DNA of 64,000 bases, taken from Microvirga alba (GTDB taxonomy: Bacteria > Pseudomonadota > Alphaproteobacteria > Rhizobiales > Beijerinckiaceae). The translations under genes were made by a program, and so were the position numbers. The stretch lies in the NCBI RefSeq assembly GCF_015694465.1, contig NZ_JADQDO010000004.1, positions 186,001 to 250,000 of the forward strand. The letters run 5' to 3'. Shown here one piece after another: positions 16,269 to 25,726 of this stretch. Each line of letters opens with the position of its first letter. Within the stretch, counting starts at the first letter, position 1. The notes below the pieces were generated by a model. The model saw nothing but the letters and a program-made list of their open reading frames with translations, was not told the DNA's origin and did no database searches.

Positions 16269-17272
16269 GGGCGAGCCCCCCAGCGCGCGAGCCATGTCTC
16301 TATTACCGATGGATTGCAGACATGAAGCGGCAATTCACCACAGAGGATGCGCTCCACATTTTCGAGCAGCGCGTCGCCAAGCGCCACCGTCGTCTCGCTC
16401 GTGTGCCCGACGACATGCGGTGTCAAAATCGCATTAGGCAAGGCGCGGAGCGGGTGATCGGGGGCCAACGGCAGCGCCTCAAACACGTCCAGCGCTATTC
16501 GCATGTTTGGCCGCTCCTGCGCAACGCGGACGAGCGCCGCCTCATCGATGATTGCGCCCCGCGCCGTATTGACGAGGACGGCATCTTCCTTCATGCGCCG
16601 CAACCGGGTCTCGTCGATGAGCCCGCGGGTGGAATCATCAAGATTCGTGAGGATGACGACCACATCGCTTTGCGCCAACACTTCATCGAGGGGAAGAGAC
16701 CGAACATAGGCCGGCACGCCCCGCGGATGGCGCATAAACGTCAATAGTTCGACCTGCCAGGGCGCGAGGAGCTGCGCGACTGTTTGGGCGATCCGTCCAA
16801 ATCCAATGAGGCCGATGGTCTTGCGCCTCAACATACGGGCGCGCCGCTCAATATTGGCCGATGTCGGCTCACGGAGTTGGGCTTGTGATCGATCAAGATC
16901 GTAGAGCGACGCAAGAATGAGCATGACCGTCGCTTCGGCCATGCTGACATAACTTTCCACAACGTGACCGTTGGCGACGAGGATGCCCCGCCTTGTCGCC
17001 TCTGTCTCTGCGATGTTTTCAGTCCCCGTGACCATCGAGACGACAGCGCGAAGCCTTGGAGCCAAGTCCATTTCCTGAATTCGCACTGGCATATCGGGCA
17101 TCGTGAGGATCACATCGGAGGCGGCAATGCCGGCGGAATCGGCCCGGAACGCATCCACTGATGGATACGTGACAATCTCGTGACCGCGCTCGGAAAGCAG
17201 GGTCTGCGCCATCCGTGTCATCTTCGCCGCTTTCGCCGACGCCAACACGTTGATCCTGAAGCTCTTCCTCAT
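16265..17272 (-). CDS. D-isomer-specific 2-hydroxyacid dehydrogenase
   Basis: The 335-residue protein has the NAD-binding loop TIGLIGFGRIAQTVAQLL and the catalytic triad. Arg lies in VNTARGAIIDEAALVR, Glu in ALDVFEALPLAPDHPL, and His in ILTPHVVGHTSE. It reduces a 2-ketoacid to a D-2-hydroxyacid or the reverse. The ATG at 17272 overlaps the DUF4440 stop by four bases. The downstream M24 gene is coupled through GTGA. Hydroxypyruvate or phosphoglycerate-type substrates cannot be separated by sequence alone. Confidence 0.9.
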   Translation of the reverse strand: MRKSFRINVLASAKAAKMTRMAQTLLSERGHEIVTYPSVDAFRADSAGIAASDVILTMPDMPVRIQEMDLAPRLRAVVSMVTGTENIAETEATRRGILVANGHVVESYVSMAEATVMLILASLYDLDRSQAQLREPTSANIERRARMLRRKTIGLIGFGRIAQTVAQLLAPWQVELLTFMRHPRGVPAYVRSLPLDEVLAQSDVVVILTNLDDSTRGLIDETRLRRMKEDAVLVNTARGAIIDEAALVRVAQERPNMRIALDVFEALPLAPDHPLRALPNAILTPHVVGHTSETTVALGDALLENVERILCGELPLHVCNPSVIETWLARWGARP

Positions 17273-17658
17273 CCGTTCCGCCGTGTCGCGCCAAAGGCAG
17301 CCATCCGCCAGCACTCCCCTTGACGAACCCAGACCGACATAAAACTCATCTCGGCATCCGTCCGCCGGCCGTTGCGCTCGATAACAATGGCCTGTACGCC
17401 CGTCACCCAACCGACATCGGAGCTAACTGAAACGTTCGCCTCTTGACGGTCGACACGGCGATACGCATCCGGATCACGCCGGATCATGGCAAGATAGGCC
17501 TCTTTGTTGTCGGCCCGCCCGTTGGCATGGATATGCACCAGCTCGTCGGCAAGAATCTCGCTAAGGGCATCAGCATCGCCTGCCATCATGGCTTGGCGGC
17601 GCGCATCATCGGCTTCGAGGATAGCGCGTCGATCAGCGTCGGAAGTCAATGACTGCAT
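17269..17658 (-). CDS. SnoaL/NTF2-like protein (DUF4440 type)
   Basis: The 129-residue protein has an NTF2-like cone fold pattern: an initial helix DDARRQAMMAGDADALSEILADELVHIHANGRADNKEAYLAMI, then strands ending in MSFMSVWVRQGECWRMAAFGATR. It overlaps the FAH gene by 26 bp at its start and the dehydrogenase by four bp at its end, so it is embedded in the operon. Such proteins can be small isomerases, dehydratases or ligand binders. No specific catalytic set can be assigned. Confidence 0.78.
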   Translation of the reverse strand: MQSLTSDADRRAILEADDARRQAMMAGDADALSEILADELVHIHANGRADNKEAYLAMIRRDPDAYRRVDRQEANVSVSSDVGWVTGVQAIVIERNGRRTDAEMSFMSVWVRQGECWRMAAFGATRRNG

Positions 17659-18478
17659 GACTCTGCTCGCCTAGGCCCGTCACACCACAACGCAGATGGT
17701 CCCCTGCTTTTAAAAAGCGCTGGGGCTTGAATCCGGCGCCAACGCCAGAGGGGGTTCCAGTCATGATCACATCGCCTGGCATCAACGTCATGAACTGGCT
17801 GAGATAGGAAACCACAAACCGCACGTCGAAGATCATATCGGCCGTCGAGCTTGATTGGAGCCGCTCGCCGTTCACATCGCACCACAGATCAAGCTGCTGC
17901 GGATCCGGAACCTCATCGGACGTAACAAGCCACGGACCAATCGGACCAAACGAATCTGCGCTCTTGCCCTTCGTCCACTGACCGCCCCGATGGCTCTGAA
18001 AATGACGTTCCGAGACATCATTGGTGGTGCAATAGCCAGCGACGTAATCGAGAGCGCTCGCCTCTTCAATTAAAGTCGCTCGCTGGCCGATGACAACGCC
18101 GAGCTCGATTTCCCAGTCCGTCTTGACCGATCCGTATGGGACGATGATGGGGTCATCAGGTCCGTTTAGGCTGGTCGTGGCCTTGAGAAAGACGATTGGC
18201 TCCTCTGGAATCTTGGAACCCGTTTCTTCGGCATGCTTTCGGTAGTTGAGTCCAATACAGACAATCTTGCCGACCCCCGCAACGCAGGCGCCTAAGCGAG
18301 GGTCAATAACAACCGGCAGACCCGCCACATCAACTGCTCTTAGACGGGCAAGGCCCTCCGGACTGAGCTGTTCGGGGCCGATGTCGGAGACATGAGCCGA
18401 GAGATCGCGGATCTGTCCATCGTTATCCAAGATGCCAGGCTTTTCGGCGCCGGCCGGGCCATATCGCAGAAGCTTCAA
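17633..18478 (-). CDS. Fumarylacetoacetate hydrolase-family protein (HpaG/UbiP-like)
   Basis: The 281-residue protein has an N-terminal cap and the FAH fold, with IVCIGLNYRKHAEETGSKIP, IELGVVIGQRA, SFGPIGPWLVTSDEV and MPGDVIMTGTPSGVGAG. The Glu residues of the metal site lie in DWEIELGVVIG. Members hydrolyse, isomerise or decarboxylate 2-keto-enol acids, the products of meta ring cleavage. It fits downstream of the extradiol dioxygenase at 12920. It is the first gene of a four-gene overlapping minus-strand operon. Confidence 0.9.
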   Translation of the reverse strand: MKLLRYGPAGAEKPGILDNDGQIRDLSAHVSDIGPEQLSPEGLARLRAVDVAGLPVVIDPRLGACVAGVGKIVCIGLNYRKHAEETGSKIPEEPIVFLKATTSLNGPDDPIIVPYGSVKTDWEIELGVVIGQRATLIEEASALDYVAGYCTTNDVSERHFQSHRGGQWTKGKSADSFGPIGPWLVTSDEVPDPQQLDLWCDVNGERLQSSSTADMIFDVRFVVSYLSQFMTLMPGDVIMTGTPSGVGAGFKPQRFLKAGDHLRCGVTGLGEQSHAVIDFRR

Positions 18479-18863
18479 GTCGGTCCCCTTTTTCTCTCGC
18501 GATCACACCCATCCTTCCAGGTTCCGTCAATAGATCAATGCGCGCAGTGGCGTGACAGCAGCTCAAGTGGCACCAGCTTCGGTCAACCTCCTCGGGGAGT
18601 GACAGATCATAGCCGCCGGTCTCTCACCGCAGATCAGCATGCGTTGACAAGGTGAATTGCCGCGATGTGTATTTGCAAGCATCTCGATTGAGCAACGATC
18701 ATCGAATGACGCGATAAAGTCTTTTGACAACATGGGATTCCGAAGTGTGTCCTGATCCGCATCGGGCGTCTCTGAGGCTCCGAAGTTATCATGCGACGAT
18801 GTCGGGCGTGGCGCATGGGCAAGGCGTCGCCGGTCGCCGAAAACCAGAAATGAGGATGAACAG
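18479..18863. promoter_or_regulatory. 385-bp divergent intergenic region
   Basis: The gap lies between the FAH operon and the IlvD-like gene. A candidate plus-strand promoter has TTGACA (18644-18649) and TGTATT (18668-18673), 18 bp apart. A second TTGACA occurs at 18724-18729 without a good -10. No convincing gene is seen. Confidence 0.35.
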
Positions 18864-20582
18864 ATGGCGACCGGCCTGAGACGTGGACTTACCAATTACG
18901 GCGACCGCGAGTTCTCGGCTTATTTGCGTCGCTCCTTCGCAAAATCCATGGGCTACAGTGACGAATTACTGTCACGGCCGATCGTTGGCATTTGTCATAC
19001 GCCGAGTGGCTTCAACAATTGCCACCGCCATTTCCCCGAAATGCTCGCAGCGGTCAAACGTGGCGTGCTGACAGCGGGAGGTCTCCCACTGGAGTTTCCG
19101 GTCGTCTCACTGGGTGAGGTTTTTCTCAATCCGACAAGTCTCAAATTTCGAAACCTGATGTCAATCGATGTCGAGGAGATGATCCGGGCACAGCCCATGG
19201 ATTCCGTGGTGCTTATGGGAGGCTGCGACAAGACCGTTCCCGCCCAGATGATGGGCGCGATATCTGCGGGTCTTCCGGCTATCCAACTTGTTGGTGGGCC
19301 TATGATGACAGGGCGTTACGAAGGTCAGCGCCTCGGCGCTTGCACTGATTGCCGGCGATTCTGGGCGACCTTCCGCAGCGGGGGCATTTCAGAAAAAGAG
19401 ATCAACGCCATTGAAGGGAACCTCGCCACCACGTCTGGCACATGTGCGGTGATGGGTACCGCAAGTACCATGGCTTGCGTCGCGGAAGCTCTCGGTCTGG
19501 CGTTGCCGGGTTCAGCGGCAATACCAGCGGTCCACGCCGATCGGCTACGGTGTGCGGAAGAGAGCGGACGGCTTGCGATGCAACTGATCGGCACAGAACT
19601 TACACCGGACCGCATCATCAACACGAAATCCGTCGAGAATGCCCTGCGGGTGGTCCTGGCATTGTCGGGATCGACGAACGCCATCATCCATCTCGCCGCG
19701 ATTGCGAGGCGCGCGGGCGTCACCCTGTCGCTTGAGCGCCTGAATGAGCTGTCCGAAACCACACCCGTTCTCGTTAATCTGAAGCCCGTCGGCGAGAACT
19801 ACATGGAAGATTTTCACGCGGCGGGCGGGCTCGAAGGTGTTCTGCGAGAGCTGAAAACGCTGCTTCATCTGGAATGCATGACTGTCACCGGCGAAACTCT
19901 TGGAGAGCGGCTGGAGCGACCGCTGTCGCAGACGATCGATCGATCGGTCATTCGGAGTTCAGACAATCCTATCGATCCTGTCGGGGGTCTGGTCGCGCTT
20001 TTTGGATCGCTGGCGCCTCGAGGCGCGATTCTGAAGCGCGCAGCAGCCGACCCGCGTCTTTTCGAGATTGAGGGACGAGCTGTAGTGTTCTCGTCGCTGG
20101 AGGATCTCGCGGCGCGTATTGACGACCCCGATCTTGACATTGCGCCGGACGACATCCTCGTGTTGCAGAACGCGGGACCCAAGAGTTCCGCCGCGATGCC
20201 CGAGGCCGGCTATCTCCCGATTCCCAAGAAACTCGCGACCCTCGGGGTCAAAGACATGGTTCGCATATCCGACGCTCGCATGAGTGGTACGGCATATGGC
20301 ACCATCGTGTTGCACGTGACGCCGGAGGCCGCCACCGGCGGCCCTCTCGGCCTGGTTCGGAATGGCGATCGTATCCGTCTAAGTGTCTCGAACAGACGTC
20401 TTGACCTCCTGGTCGACGATGCAGAGCTCGCTGCGCGTGCCCGTAATTTGAAAAGTCCGATCAGCACAATGTGTCGCGGCTACTCACACCTGTACCAGAC
20501 CCACGTTTTGCAAGCAGATGAAGGATGCGACTTCGATTTTCTAGGTCCGTTACCGGCGGATGATACAGTGTCGGTTCGCTGA
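18864..20582 (+). CDS. IlvD/Edd-family dehydratase (sugar-acid dehydratase-like)
   Basis: The 572-residue protein is full length for the family. It opens RRGLTNYGDREFSAYLRRSF, typical of pentonate dehydratases rather than of IlvD itself. The Fe-S cysteines lie in GGCDKTVPAQMMG, GACTDCRRFW and SGTCAVMGTAST. It dehydrates a 2,3-dihydroxy acid to a 2-keto-3-deoxy acid. It stands alone on the plus strand, with GAGGATGAACAG before the ATG. The neighbouring hydroxyacid oxidoreductases and FAH-type protein could form a sugar-acid or hydroxyacid route with it. The substrate is uncertain. Confidence 0.88.
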   Translation: MATGLRRGLTNYGDREFSAYLRRSFAKSMGYSDELLSRPIVGICHTPSGFNNCHRHFPEMLAAVKRGVLTAGGLPLEFPVVSLGEVFLNPTSLKFRNLMSIDVEEMIRAQPMDSVVLMGGCDKTVPAQMMGAISAGLPAIQLVGGPMMTGRYEGQRLGACTDCRRFWATFRSGGISEKEINAIEGNLATTSGTCAVMGTASTMACVAEALGLALPGSAAIPAVHADRLRCAEESGRLAMQLIGTELTPDRIINTKSVENALRVVLALSGSTNAIIHLAAIARRAGVTLSLERLNELSETTPVLVNLKPVGENYMEDFHAAGGLEGVLRELKTLLHLECMTVTGETLGERLERPLSQTIDRSVIRSSDNPIDPVGGLVALFGSLAPRGAILKRAAADPRLFEIEGRAVVFSSLEDLAARIDDPDLDIAPDDILVLQNAGPKSSAAMPEAGYLPIPKKLATLGVKDMVRISDARMSGTAYGTIVLHVTPEAATGGPLGLVRNGDRIRLSVSNRRLDLLVDDAELAARARNLKSPISTMCRGYSHLYQTHVLQADEGCDFDFLGPLPADDTVSVR

Positions 20583-20599
20583 TCTGGCGATACGGCTTC

Positions 20600-22018
20600 C
20601 TAGGCTTTCTGGCCAAACAGGAAATTTCCAATCGGAACCTCGGTAATGGCATCCTTGACCGAGACGGAAAGGCGTTTCAGCAGGTCCGGCGTATAGTGGT
20701 CATAAATCGCCTGGTTCGACCGACCGAGGGCATGCTCGCCGCTGAAGCTGCCACCGTATTCGTGGACAACGACATCAAGCACCGTCTTTCGGACGCGATC
20801 CACATAGGAGGCCTCGGGCCTTCTGGGATACACCAGATTAAAATGTATTCCGCCATCGCCCACATGGCCGAAATCGCAAACCGCCAGATCCGGAAACTCC
20901 GCGTCGAGGATCGCGATGATCTGTGTGCGGAACCGATGCAGATCGGACCGACGAAGCGAGAGATCGAACGCGATGACATGACCCGACGCCTTCAGCCCCT
21001 CCGTCAGAGAGTGCCGGATCAGCCAGAGGTCTTCGGATCGTGCCACAAGAGCGTCGTTGACCAAGGGCTCGTCTCGGTCGAAGAGATCGGATAGGACACC
21101 CTCAAGAAAGGTCGACAAGTCGAGTTCGCCGGAGCGCGGCACCCAACTGCGCGTGAGCTCAAGGAGAATCGCGTAAGGCGGTATTTCCCCGCGAGCAAAC
21201 GGGTTCTTCAGATGGCCGATGTGCGAAAATGTCCGCTCGAGCGCATTCCGCGAGATACCCTCGAAAGCGCTCAGATATTCACCACAAGTCTCCTCCAACG
21301 TCGCCAGAAGCGGTAATATCGCGTCGCCGTTACTTGGCACGATGAGGGCCGTCGCCCTTTGACGAGGCGCACGCTGGAGTTCCAGCACGGCTTTCGTGAC
21401 AATCCCAAACGCGCCGCCCGTGCCGATAAAAAACTGCTTTAAATCGAGGCGAGAATTGTCTTTGCGCAAGCCGGTTGCGAGATCCAGCACTGTGCCCTGC
21501 GGATCCGCCAGCACGACCTCCACACCGAGGACCTGTCGCCGCATACCCCCATACCGGAGGAAACGTGCACCGCCCGTATTGGTAGCAACCATTCCGCCGA
21601 TGGTCGGGTCGGCGCCCAGATCGACAGGAAAAAACATGCCGTAAGCGGACAGCTCGTCGTTAAGCGTGGAAAGGCGCACGCCGGAACCCACTTCAACGGT
21701 ACGGTTCTCTTCATCGACAATGATCGGGGAGCGAAGCCGGTCGAGGCTCAGGACAACCTGCGCGCCGCTGGAATCCGGCGTGGAGCCGCCGACCAGACCG
21801 GTATTTCCGCCTTGGGGAACGAACGGAATTCCGTTGGACACCAGATAGGCGACGACATCCGACACTTGAGCTGTCGTCGCCGGCCGTACGACGAAAGCCG
21901 CCTTGCCTTCATCGTAGCGCGCACCGATCTCGTAGGCGCGTATCTCGCCGGTCTCAGAGACAATACCCTTGCTCCCGACGATCGCCGCGATGCCGTCGAG
22001 GTGATTCCGATCAAACAT
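20600..22018 (-). CDS. FAD-binding oxidoreductase (D-lactate/D-2-hydroxyglutarate dehydrogenase type)
   Basis: The 472-residue protein has the PCMH FAD-binding domain with VVRPATTAQVSDVVAYL, FVPQGGNTGLVGGSTPD and GADPTIGGMVATNTGGARFLRYG. It also has the C-terminal FAD-oxidase domain ending FSGEHALGRSNQAIYDHY. It oxidises a D-2-hydroxyacid. It converges on the IlvD-like gene with an 18-bp gap. The TGTCAA at 22141 (TTGACA on the minus strand) is a weak promoter candidate upstream. Together with the dehydratase it suggests hydroxyacid metabolism, but no operon link is seen. Confidence 0.9.
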   Translation of the reverse strand: MFDRNHLDGIAAIVGSKGIVSETGEIRAYEIGARYDEGKAAFVVRPATTAQVSDVVAYLVSNGIPFVPQGGNTGLVGGSTPDSSGAQVVLSLDRLRSPIIVDEENRTVEVGSGVRLSTLNDELSAYGMFFPVDLGADPTIGGMVATNTGGARFLRYGGMRRQVLGVEVVLADPQGTVLDLATGLRKDNSRLDLKQFFIGTGGAFGIVTKAVLELQRAPRQRATALIVPSNGDAILPLLATLEETCGEYLSAFEGISRNALERTFSHIGHLKNPFARGEIPPYAILLELTRSWVPRSGELDLSTFLEGVLSDLFDRDEPLVNDALVARSEDLWLIRHSLTEGLKASGHVIAFDLSLRRSDLHRFRTQIIAILDAEFPDLAVCDFGHVGDGGIHFNLVYPRRPEASYVDRVRKTVLDVVVHEYGGSFSGEHALGRSNQAIYDHYTPDLLKRLSVSVKDAITEVPIGNFLFGQKA

Positions 22019-22491
22019 GCCGTTTCGCCTTTGAGCTTCACGAGATGGACCAATCGTTACGGTATTTCACGGGACGATATCGTATCGTGAAGCCCGATTG
22101 GGAGTGTCCTCCCGGGCAGAAAAGTAAGTAATCGGATCCCTGTCAAAGCATGAAAACAATCGCGTGATGAAGAAATTTTCACACCACAGATTGGCGCGCC
22201 CGTAAGATTTTTCCCAAAGGGAACCAGAGGGCCTCGTCGCAATGAGCCGACACCATATTTTGGACCACCAGAAGGGGGCTTTCCAGTTTTGATCGGGATG
22301 AGGGCCTGTTTCCTCTCCTCGATGGATCGAGCCCTTGTTCCCGATCGCGTCGTGTAGGGGTTCTTCACTATCTGACCGACTGGCATTTCTTACGTGCGGC
22401 GCCAACCGCCGAGGCCACAGGATGGCAGAGTGATACGAGACGCGTCCAGAAATCCACTCCGCTCATGTGCTAGCGTGACGAGTCTTCGGCC
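22019..22491. other. 473-bp intergenic stretch without a supported gene
   Basis: Short open frames occur on the minus strand (for example 22057-22386), but none has family features or a ribosome binding site. TTGACA on the minus strand at 22141-22146 could serve the FAD oxidoreductase. The rest shows nothing recognisable. Confidence 0.5.
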
Positions 22492-23871
22492 TTAACGGGC
22501 GATCTTCATTCCTGCCAGCATCGTTGGAATGAGCTCGGATACGGTCGGATGGATGGGCACTGCGCGTTGCAAGGCCTTGTAAGACAGGCCCGCATTCATC
22601 GTGTCGAGGATACCGTGGATCGCCTCATCACCTCCGGTGCCGAGGATGGCGGCGCCAAGGATCTTCTGCGTCTGCGCGTCGACGACGACCCTCATGAATC
22701 CCTGCGTCTCGCCCTTTTCGATGGCGCGTCCGACTCGGCTCATGGGGCGATGGCCGACGAGTAGCGACCGACCGCTTGCCCGAGCCTCGGCCTCTGTCAC
22801 GCCGACGCGCCCGAGAGGTGGATCGATATAGAGAGCGTAGGCGGGGACGCGGTCGCTAACCTTACGCTTTTCGCCATCGAGAAGATTGGCGGCAACGATC
22901 TCGAAGTCGTTATACGCTGTGTGAGTGAAGGCGCCGCGGCCGTTGCAGTCACCGAGCGCCCAAATGCCGGGCACATTGGTGGCAAGACCATCGTCGACCT
23001 GAATGGTGCCGCGGGAATCGGTCGCAACGCCGGCTCGGTCGAGACCGAGGTCATCGGTGTTAGAGCGGCGGCCGACAGCGAGGAGCAGGTGCGAGCCGAC
23101 GATCTCTGGCTCACCCGAGGTGCAGTCGACTCCGACGGCAACGCCCTTCGCATGGGATGCAACATGGATGCACTCGGCACCGACGCGTATTGTTATTCCC
23201 TCCCTTTCGAGGATCTCGCGGATTGCTTGCGAAACGTCCTCGTCCTCGCGAGCGATCAGTCGCGGTCCCTTCTCGACGACGGTGACCTCCGCGCCGAAAC
23301 GCCGATACATTTGCGCGAATTCGAGCCCAATATAGCTGCCGCCGATGACGACCAGATGCTCGGGGACCCGGTCGAGCGCAAGAACCGAGGTGTTCGTGAG
23401 ATAGGGCACCTGGTCAATGCCCGGCCAGTCCGGGACGACGGCGCGGCCGCCGACATTGATGAAGATGCGCGGCGCGCTCAGCCTCTCATCGCCGACGCTG
23501 ACGGTATCCGGTCCGAGGAAGCGCGCATGGCCTTTGAAGACAGTGCAACCTTTCATACCGCGCACCCACCGCTCGACATTCGCGCGTGCATTCGCCGAGA
23601 CGGCATCGGCCCGGGACTTCACGCGTGCCATATCAATGCGAAGCGGCATGTCGATCATGACACCGTAATCAGCCCCACGTCGGGCGAGATGGGCAGCGTA
23701 GGCGCTCGCGATGAGCGTCTTCGTCGGCATGCATCCGGTGTTGACACAGGTTCCGCCGAAGAGCTTTCGCTCGATAAGCGCCACGGACATCCCGGCGTCG
23801 GTGAGCCGGCCGGCAAGCGGCGGACCGGCCTGCCCGGCACCGATAATGATCGCGTCGAAGCGCCGGCTCAT
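22492..23871 (-). CDS. MerA-like FAD-dependent pyridine nucleotide-disulfide oxidoreductase
   Basis: The 459-residue protein has the FAD site IIGAGQAGPPLAGRL and the redox-active disulfide GGTCVNTGCMPTK (about residues 39-51). It also has an NAD(P) site VVIGGSYIGLEFAQMY and a C-terminal dimerisation domain with VPIHPTVSELIPTML. It lacks the N-terminal HMA domain and the C-terminal Cys pair of true mercuric reductase, so it is the common MerA-like family of unknown substrate. The start overlaps the DUF4126-like stop by four bases. The substrate cannot be assigned. Confidence 0.88.
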   Translation of the reverse strand: MSRRFDAIIIGAGQAGPPLAGRLTDAGMSVALIERKLFGGTCVNTGCMPTKTLIASAYAAHLARRGADYGVMIDMPLRIDMARVKSRADAVSANARANVERWVRGMKGCTVFKGHARFLGPDTVSVGDERLSAPRIFINVGGRAVVPDWPGIDQVPYLTNTSVLALDRVPEHLVVIGGSYIGLEFAQMYRRFGAEVTVVEKGPRLIAREDEDVSQAIREILEREGITIRVGAECIHVASHAKGVAVGVDCTSGEPEIVGSHLLLAVGRRSNTDDLGLDRAGVATDSRGTIQVDDGLATNVPGIWALGDCNGRGAFTHTAYNDFEIVAANLLDGEKRKVSDRVPAYALYIDPPLGRVGVTEAEARASGRSLLVGHRPMSRVGRAIEKGETQGFMRVVVDAQTQKILGAAILGTGGDEAIHGILDTMNAGLSYKALQRAVPIHPTVSELIPTMLAGMKIAR

Positions 23872-24332
23872 GGGAGCACCATCACGATCGCCAGGGCTGC
23901 GAGGATCGCGACCGCATCCTCAAGGAAAGCCGCCGGCTGGTCCTTGCCAAAGGCTGATGCAAGGTTCGCCCGGGCGGCCTGCCCACCCAGAGTTCCAATT
24001 ACAGCGCCGACCGCGCCGGCCATCGCGCCGCCGGTCGGGGATCCGGAGGGTGAGCCTATCGCGGCTCCTGAGAGCGCACCCATCACAACGCGACCGCCAA
24101 ACTGGACAGGAACCGTGCGGCTTGGCGTCGAGGGCAGTTGGTCTGTGACCAGTTCGCCAAGTGCGAGCAAGGTCAGTATCCAGGGTGTCCAAGAATAACC
24201 CAGAAGGGCAAGCGGGGTATCCCCGAGGCGCAGCCAACCGAGATGCGCGGCCCAACTGATCGCCGCCGGCGCCATCATCGCGCGCAACCCGGCGACAACT
24301 CCGATCAGAGTTGCGAGTATGAAGACGATCAT
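23868..24332 (-). CDS. DUF4126-like small membrane protein
   Basis: From the ATG at 24332 (GGGAGG five bases before it) the protein has 154 residues. At least three hydrophobic segments are seen: residues about 1-25, 35-52 and 135-154. A Gly/Ala-rich middle, GALSGAAIGSPSGSPTGGAMAGAVGAVIGTLGG, may form close helix packing. The sequence fits the DUF4126 family of unknown function. Translational coupling to the MerA-like gene is common for this pair and suggests a membrane partner or redox link. Confidence 0.75.
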   Translation of the reverse strand: MIVFILATLIGVVAGLRAMMAPAAISWAAHLGWLRLGDTPLALLGYSWTPWILTLLALGELVTDQLPSTPSRTVPVQFGGRVVMGALSGAAIGSPSGSPTGGAMAGAVGAVIGTLGGQAARANLASAFGKDQPAAFLEDAVAILAALAIVMVLP

Positions 24333-24517
24333 CGTTGCCTCCCAGTGCCGAGCGTCCCCAGCCATCGCTGGATATAGGTCTCGATGAGAAGCGGAATAGG
24401 CCTCGACTGGCAGGTTTGCATGCCCGGTCCCTCACGCGCGGGTGCCGGCCTTACGTCTAGGGTGAGCGCATGTTCGCGAGATGTCGAGCACCCGAGTGCT
24501 CCCAAGCCGAAATTACG
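24333..24517. other. 185-bp gap
   Basis: The region lies between the end of the secreted propeller-like gene and the DUF4126-like gene, both on the minus strand. It marks the border between the catabolic region and the polysaccharide locus. No gene, hairpin or clear promoter was identified. Confidence 0.4.
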
Positions 24518-25726
24518 CTAGGAAGTCCTTCGGATTGCCACCTGCACGCGCACCAGATCTCGATTCCACGTTACCCCACAGTTCTTGAGTTGGTACCGGG
24601 TCAGATAGAGGAAAGCGCTTGCGCCCACATCCTCGAACGAAAGGGTCCGGGCCTCAGGGTCGATGAGGGTCGGATAGAAATAGGCGTGCGACTCCTCGCA
24701 GCATTTGTCCCAAAGCAACTGTGCTCCCAGAACAAGAGAAGGCTCTGACCAGGCGAAAAAATCCGATGATGTTGAGGCGAATATCCCCTCGACCCAACGT
24801 CCATCAGCAGCCCTCCGCCTGTCACCGAAGACAGCAATCATCGTGCCGCTTTCGCGGTGTTTGACGATCCCGCCAATCATGCGACCGATGACATTCGGAA
24901 CCACGGGCGCACAGACATGGGCCTTGGGGTCCTCTCCCGATATTCGAAAAGGATCAATGAACTTGGTCGAGAAATCAGCCCCGTTCCAGGCGCGCCATGA
25001 AAATGGATCATCGAGATCCTTGGTTCTTATGACGCAGTTTCCTCGGCGTTGATCCCGATAGCCATCAGCAAAGATGAATGCGTAGAACCAGCCATCGTGC
25101 TCGATGATGTTGGACGGATTCGCATAGCCGACCCTGGCTTCGCGATCAGTTGGAAATCCATAGGGTAGAGTCGCCACTACAGGAGGTCGCCCTTTGTCCT
25201 CCTGATGAAAATTGCGCCCACCGTCGTGCGATACGAGCGCTGTCACGGTATTGAGCAAGCATGAGCTGTAGCGCCCGGCCGGGCATTGCCCGGACGTGCG
25301 CTCGCCCCGCAACTCCGTGTGGGCGAGCGCGTGAACCGTTTTTCCGTCGCGGGTATAGACACCGCCAATCCAGCTCAAATCGTCGAAATCGGCCAGCCGG
25401 GCCGACCGCTTTCCTTCATAAATCACCGGACAACGCGGCCGGACATCACCAAGGCTGGGGCCGACAAGAGCCCGATTGTCATTGTGACTGACAATCAGGT
25501 TCACCTCACCGTCCGCGTTGCGAAAGGCTCGTGCCGGAGCGTCCGGCACGTGACTTTTCACGCAAGCTTCGCGGGACCAGTCGAACACCGTTTCGACAGG
25601 TCCGGTTGGAACCACAAAAAGGGGTCGGCGCTCGGTCCTTTCGGCACGAGCACCGACCCACAGGCTACTTGCCGCCAGGAGGGAAACGGCAAGGAGCTTT
25701 AGCGATCCATTCATCAAGCCGGACAC
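24518..25726 (-). CDS. Secreted protein, probable five-bladed beta-propeller of unknown function
   Basis: The ORF gives 402 residues from a GTG at 25726 that shares one base with the preceding stop (TAGTG). An ATG at 25714 is the alternative. A signal peptide is seen (SLKLLAVSLLAASSLWVGARA-E). The rest has repeated WIGGVYTRDGKTVHALAHTE, DGWFYAFIFADG and GTMIAVFGDRRRAADGRWVEGIFASTS blocks, as in GH32/43/DUF-type five-bladed propellers. It ends the glycosyltransferase operon, so it may bind or trim the exported polysaccharide. I see no assignable catalytic residues. Confidence 0.75.
   Translation of the reverse strand: MSGLMNGSLKLLAVSLLAASSLWVGARAERTERRPLFVVPTGPVETVFDWSREACVKSHVPDAPARAFRNADGEVNLIVSHNDNRALVGPSLGDVRPRCPVIYEGKRSARLADFDDLSWIGGVYTRDGKTVHALAHTELRGERTSGQCPAGRYSSCLLNTVTALVSHDGGRNFHQEDKGRPPVVATLPYGFPTDREARVGYANPSNIIEHDGWFYAFIFADGYRDQRRGNCVIRTKDLDDPFSWRAWNGADFSTKFIDPFRISGEDPKAHVCAPVVPNVIGRMIGGIVKHRESGTMIAVFGDRRRAADGRWVEGIFASTSSDFFAWSEPSLVLGAQLLWDKCCEESHAYFYPTLIDPEARTLSFEDVGASAFLYLTRYQLKNCGVTWNRDLVRVQVAIRRTS

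Noticed and set aside
22057..22405. Small minus-strand open frames in the 473-bp gap
   Set aside because: No ribosome binding site, no family similarity recognised, and codon use unlike neighbours.
22492..23871. True mercuric reductase
   Set aside because: There is no HMA domain, no C-terminal Cys pair and no mer genes nearby, so the MerA-like label only is used.
22921..24198. Plus-strand open frame (425 codons) opposite the MerA-like gene
   Set aside because: The minus-strand flavoprotein has intact FAD and disulfide motifs, so the plus frame is a shadow.
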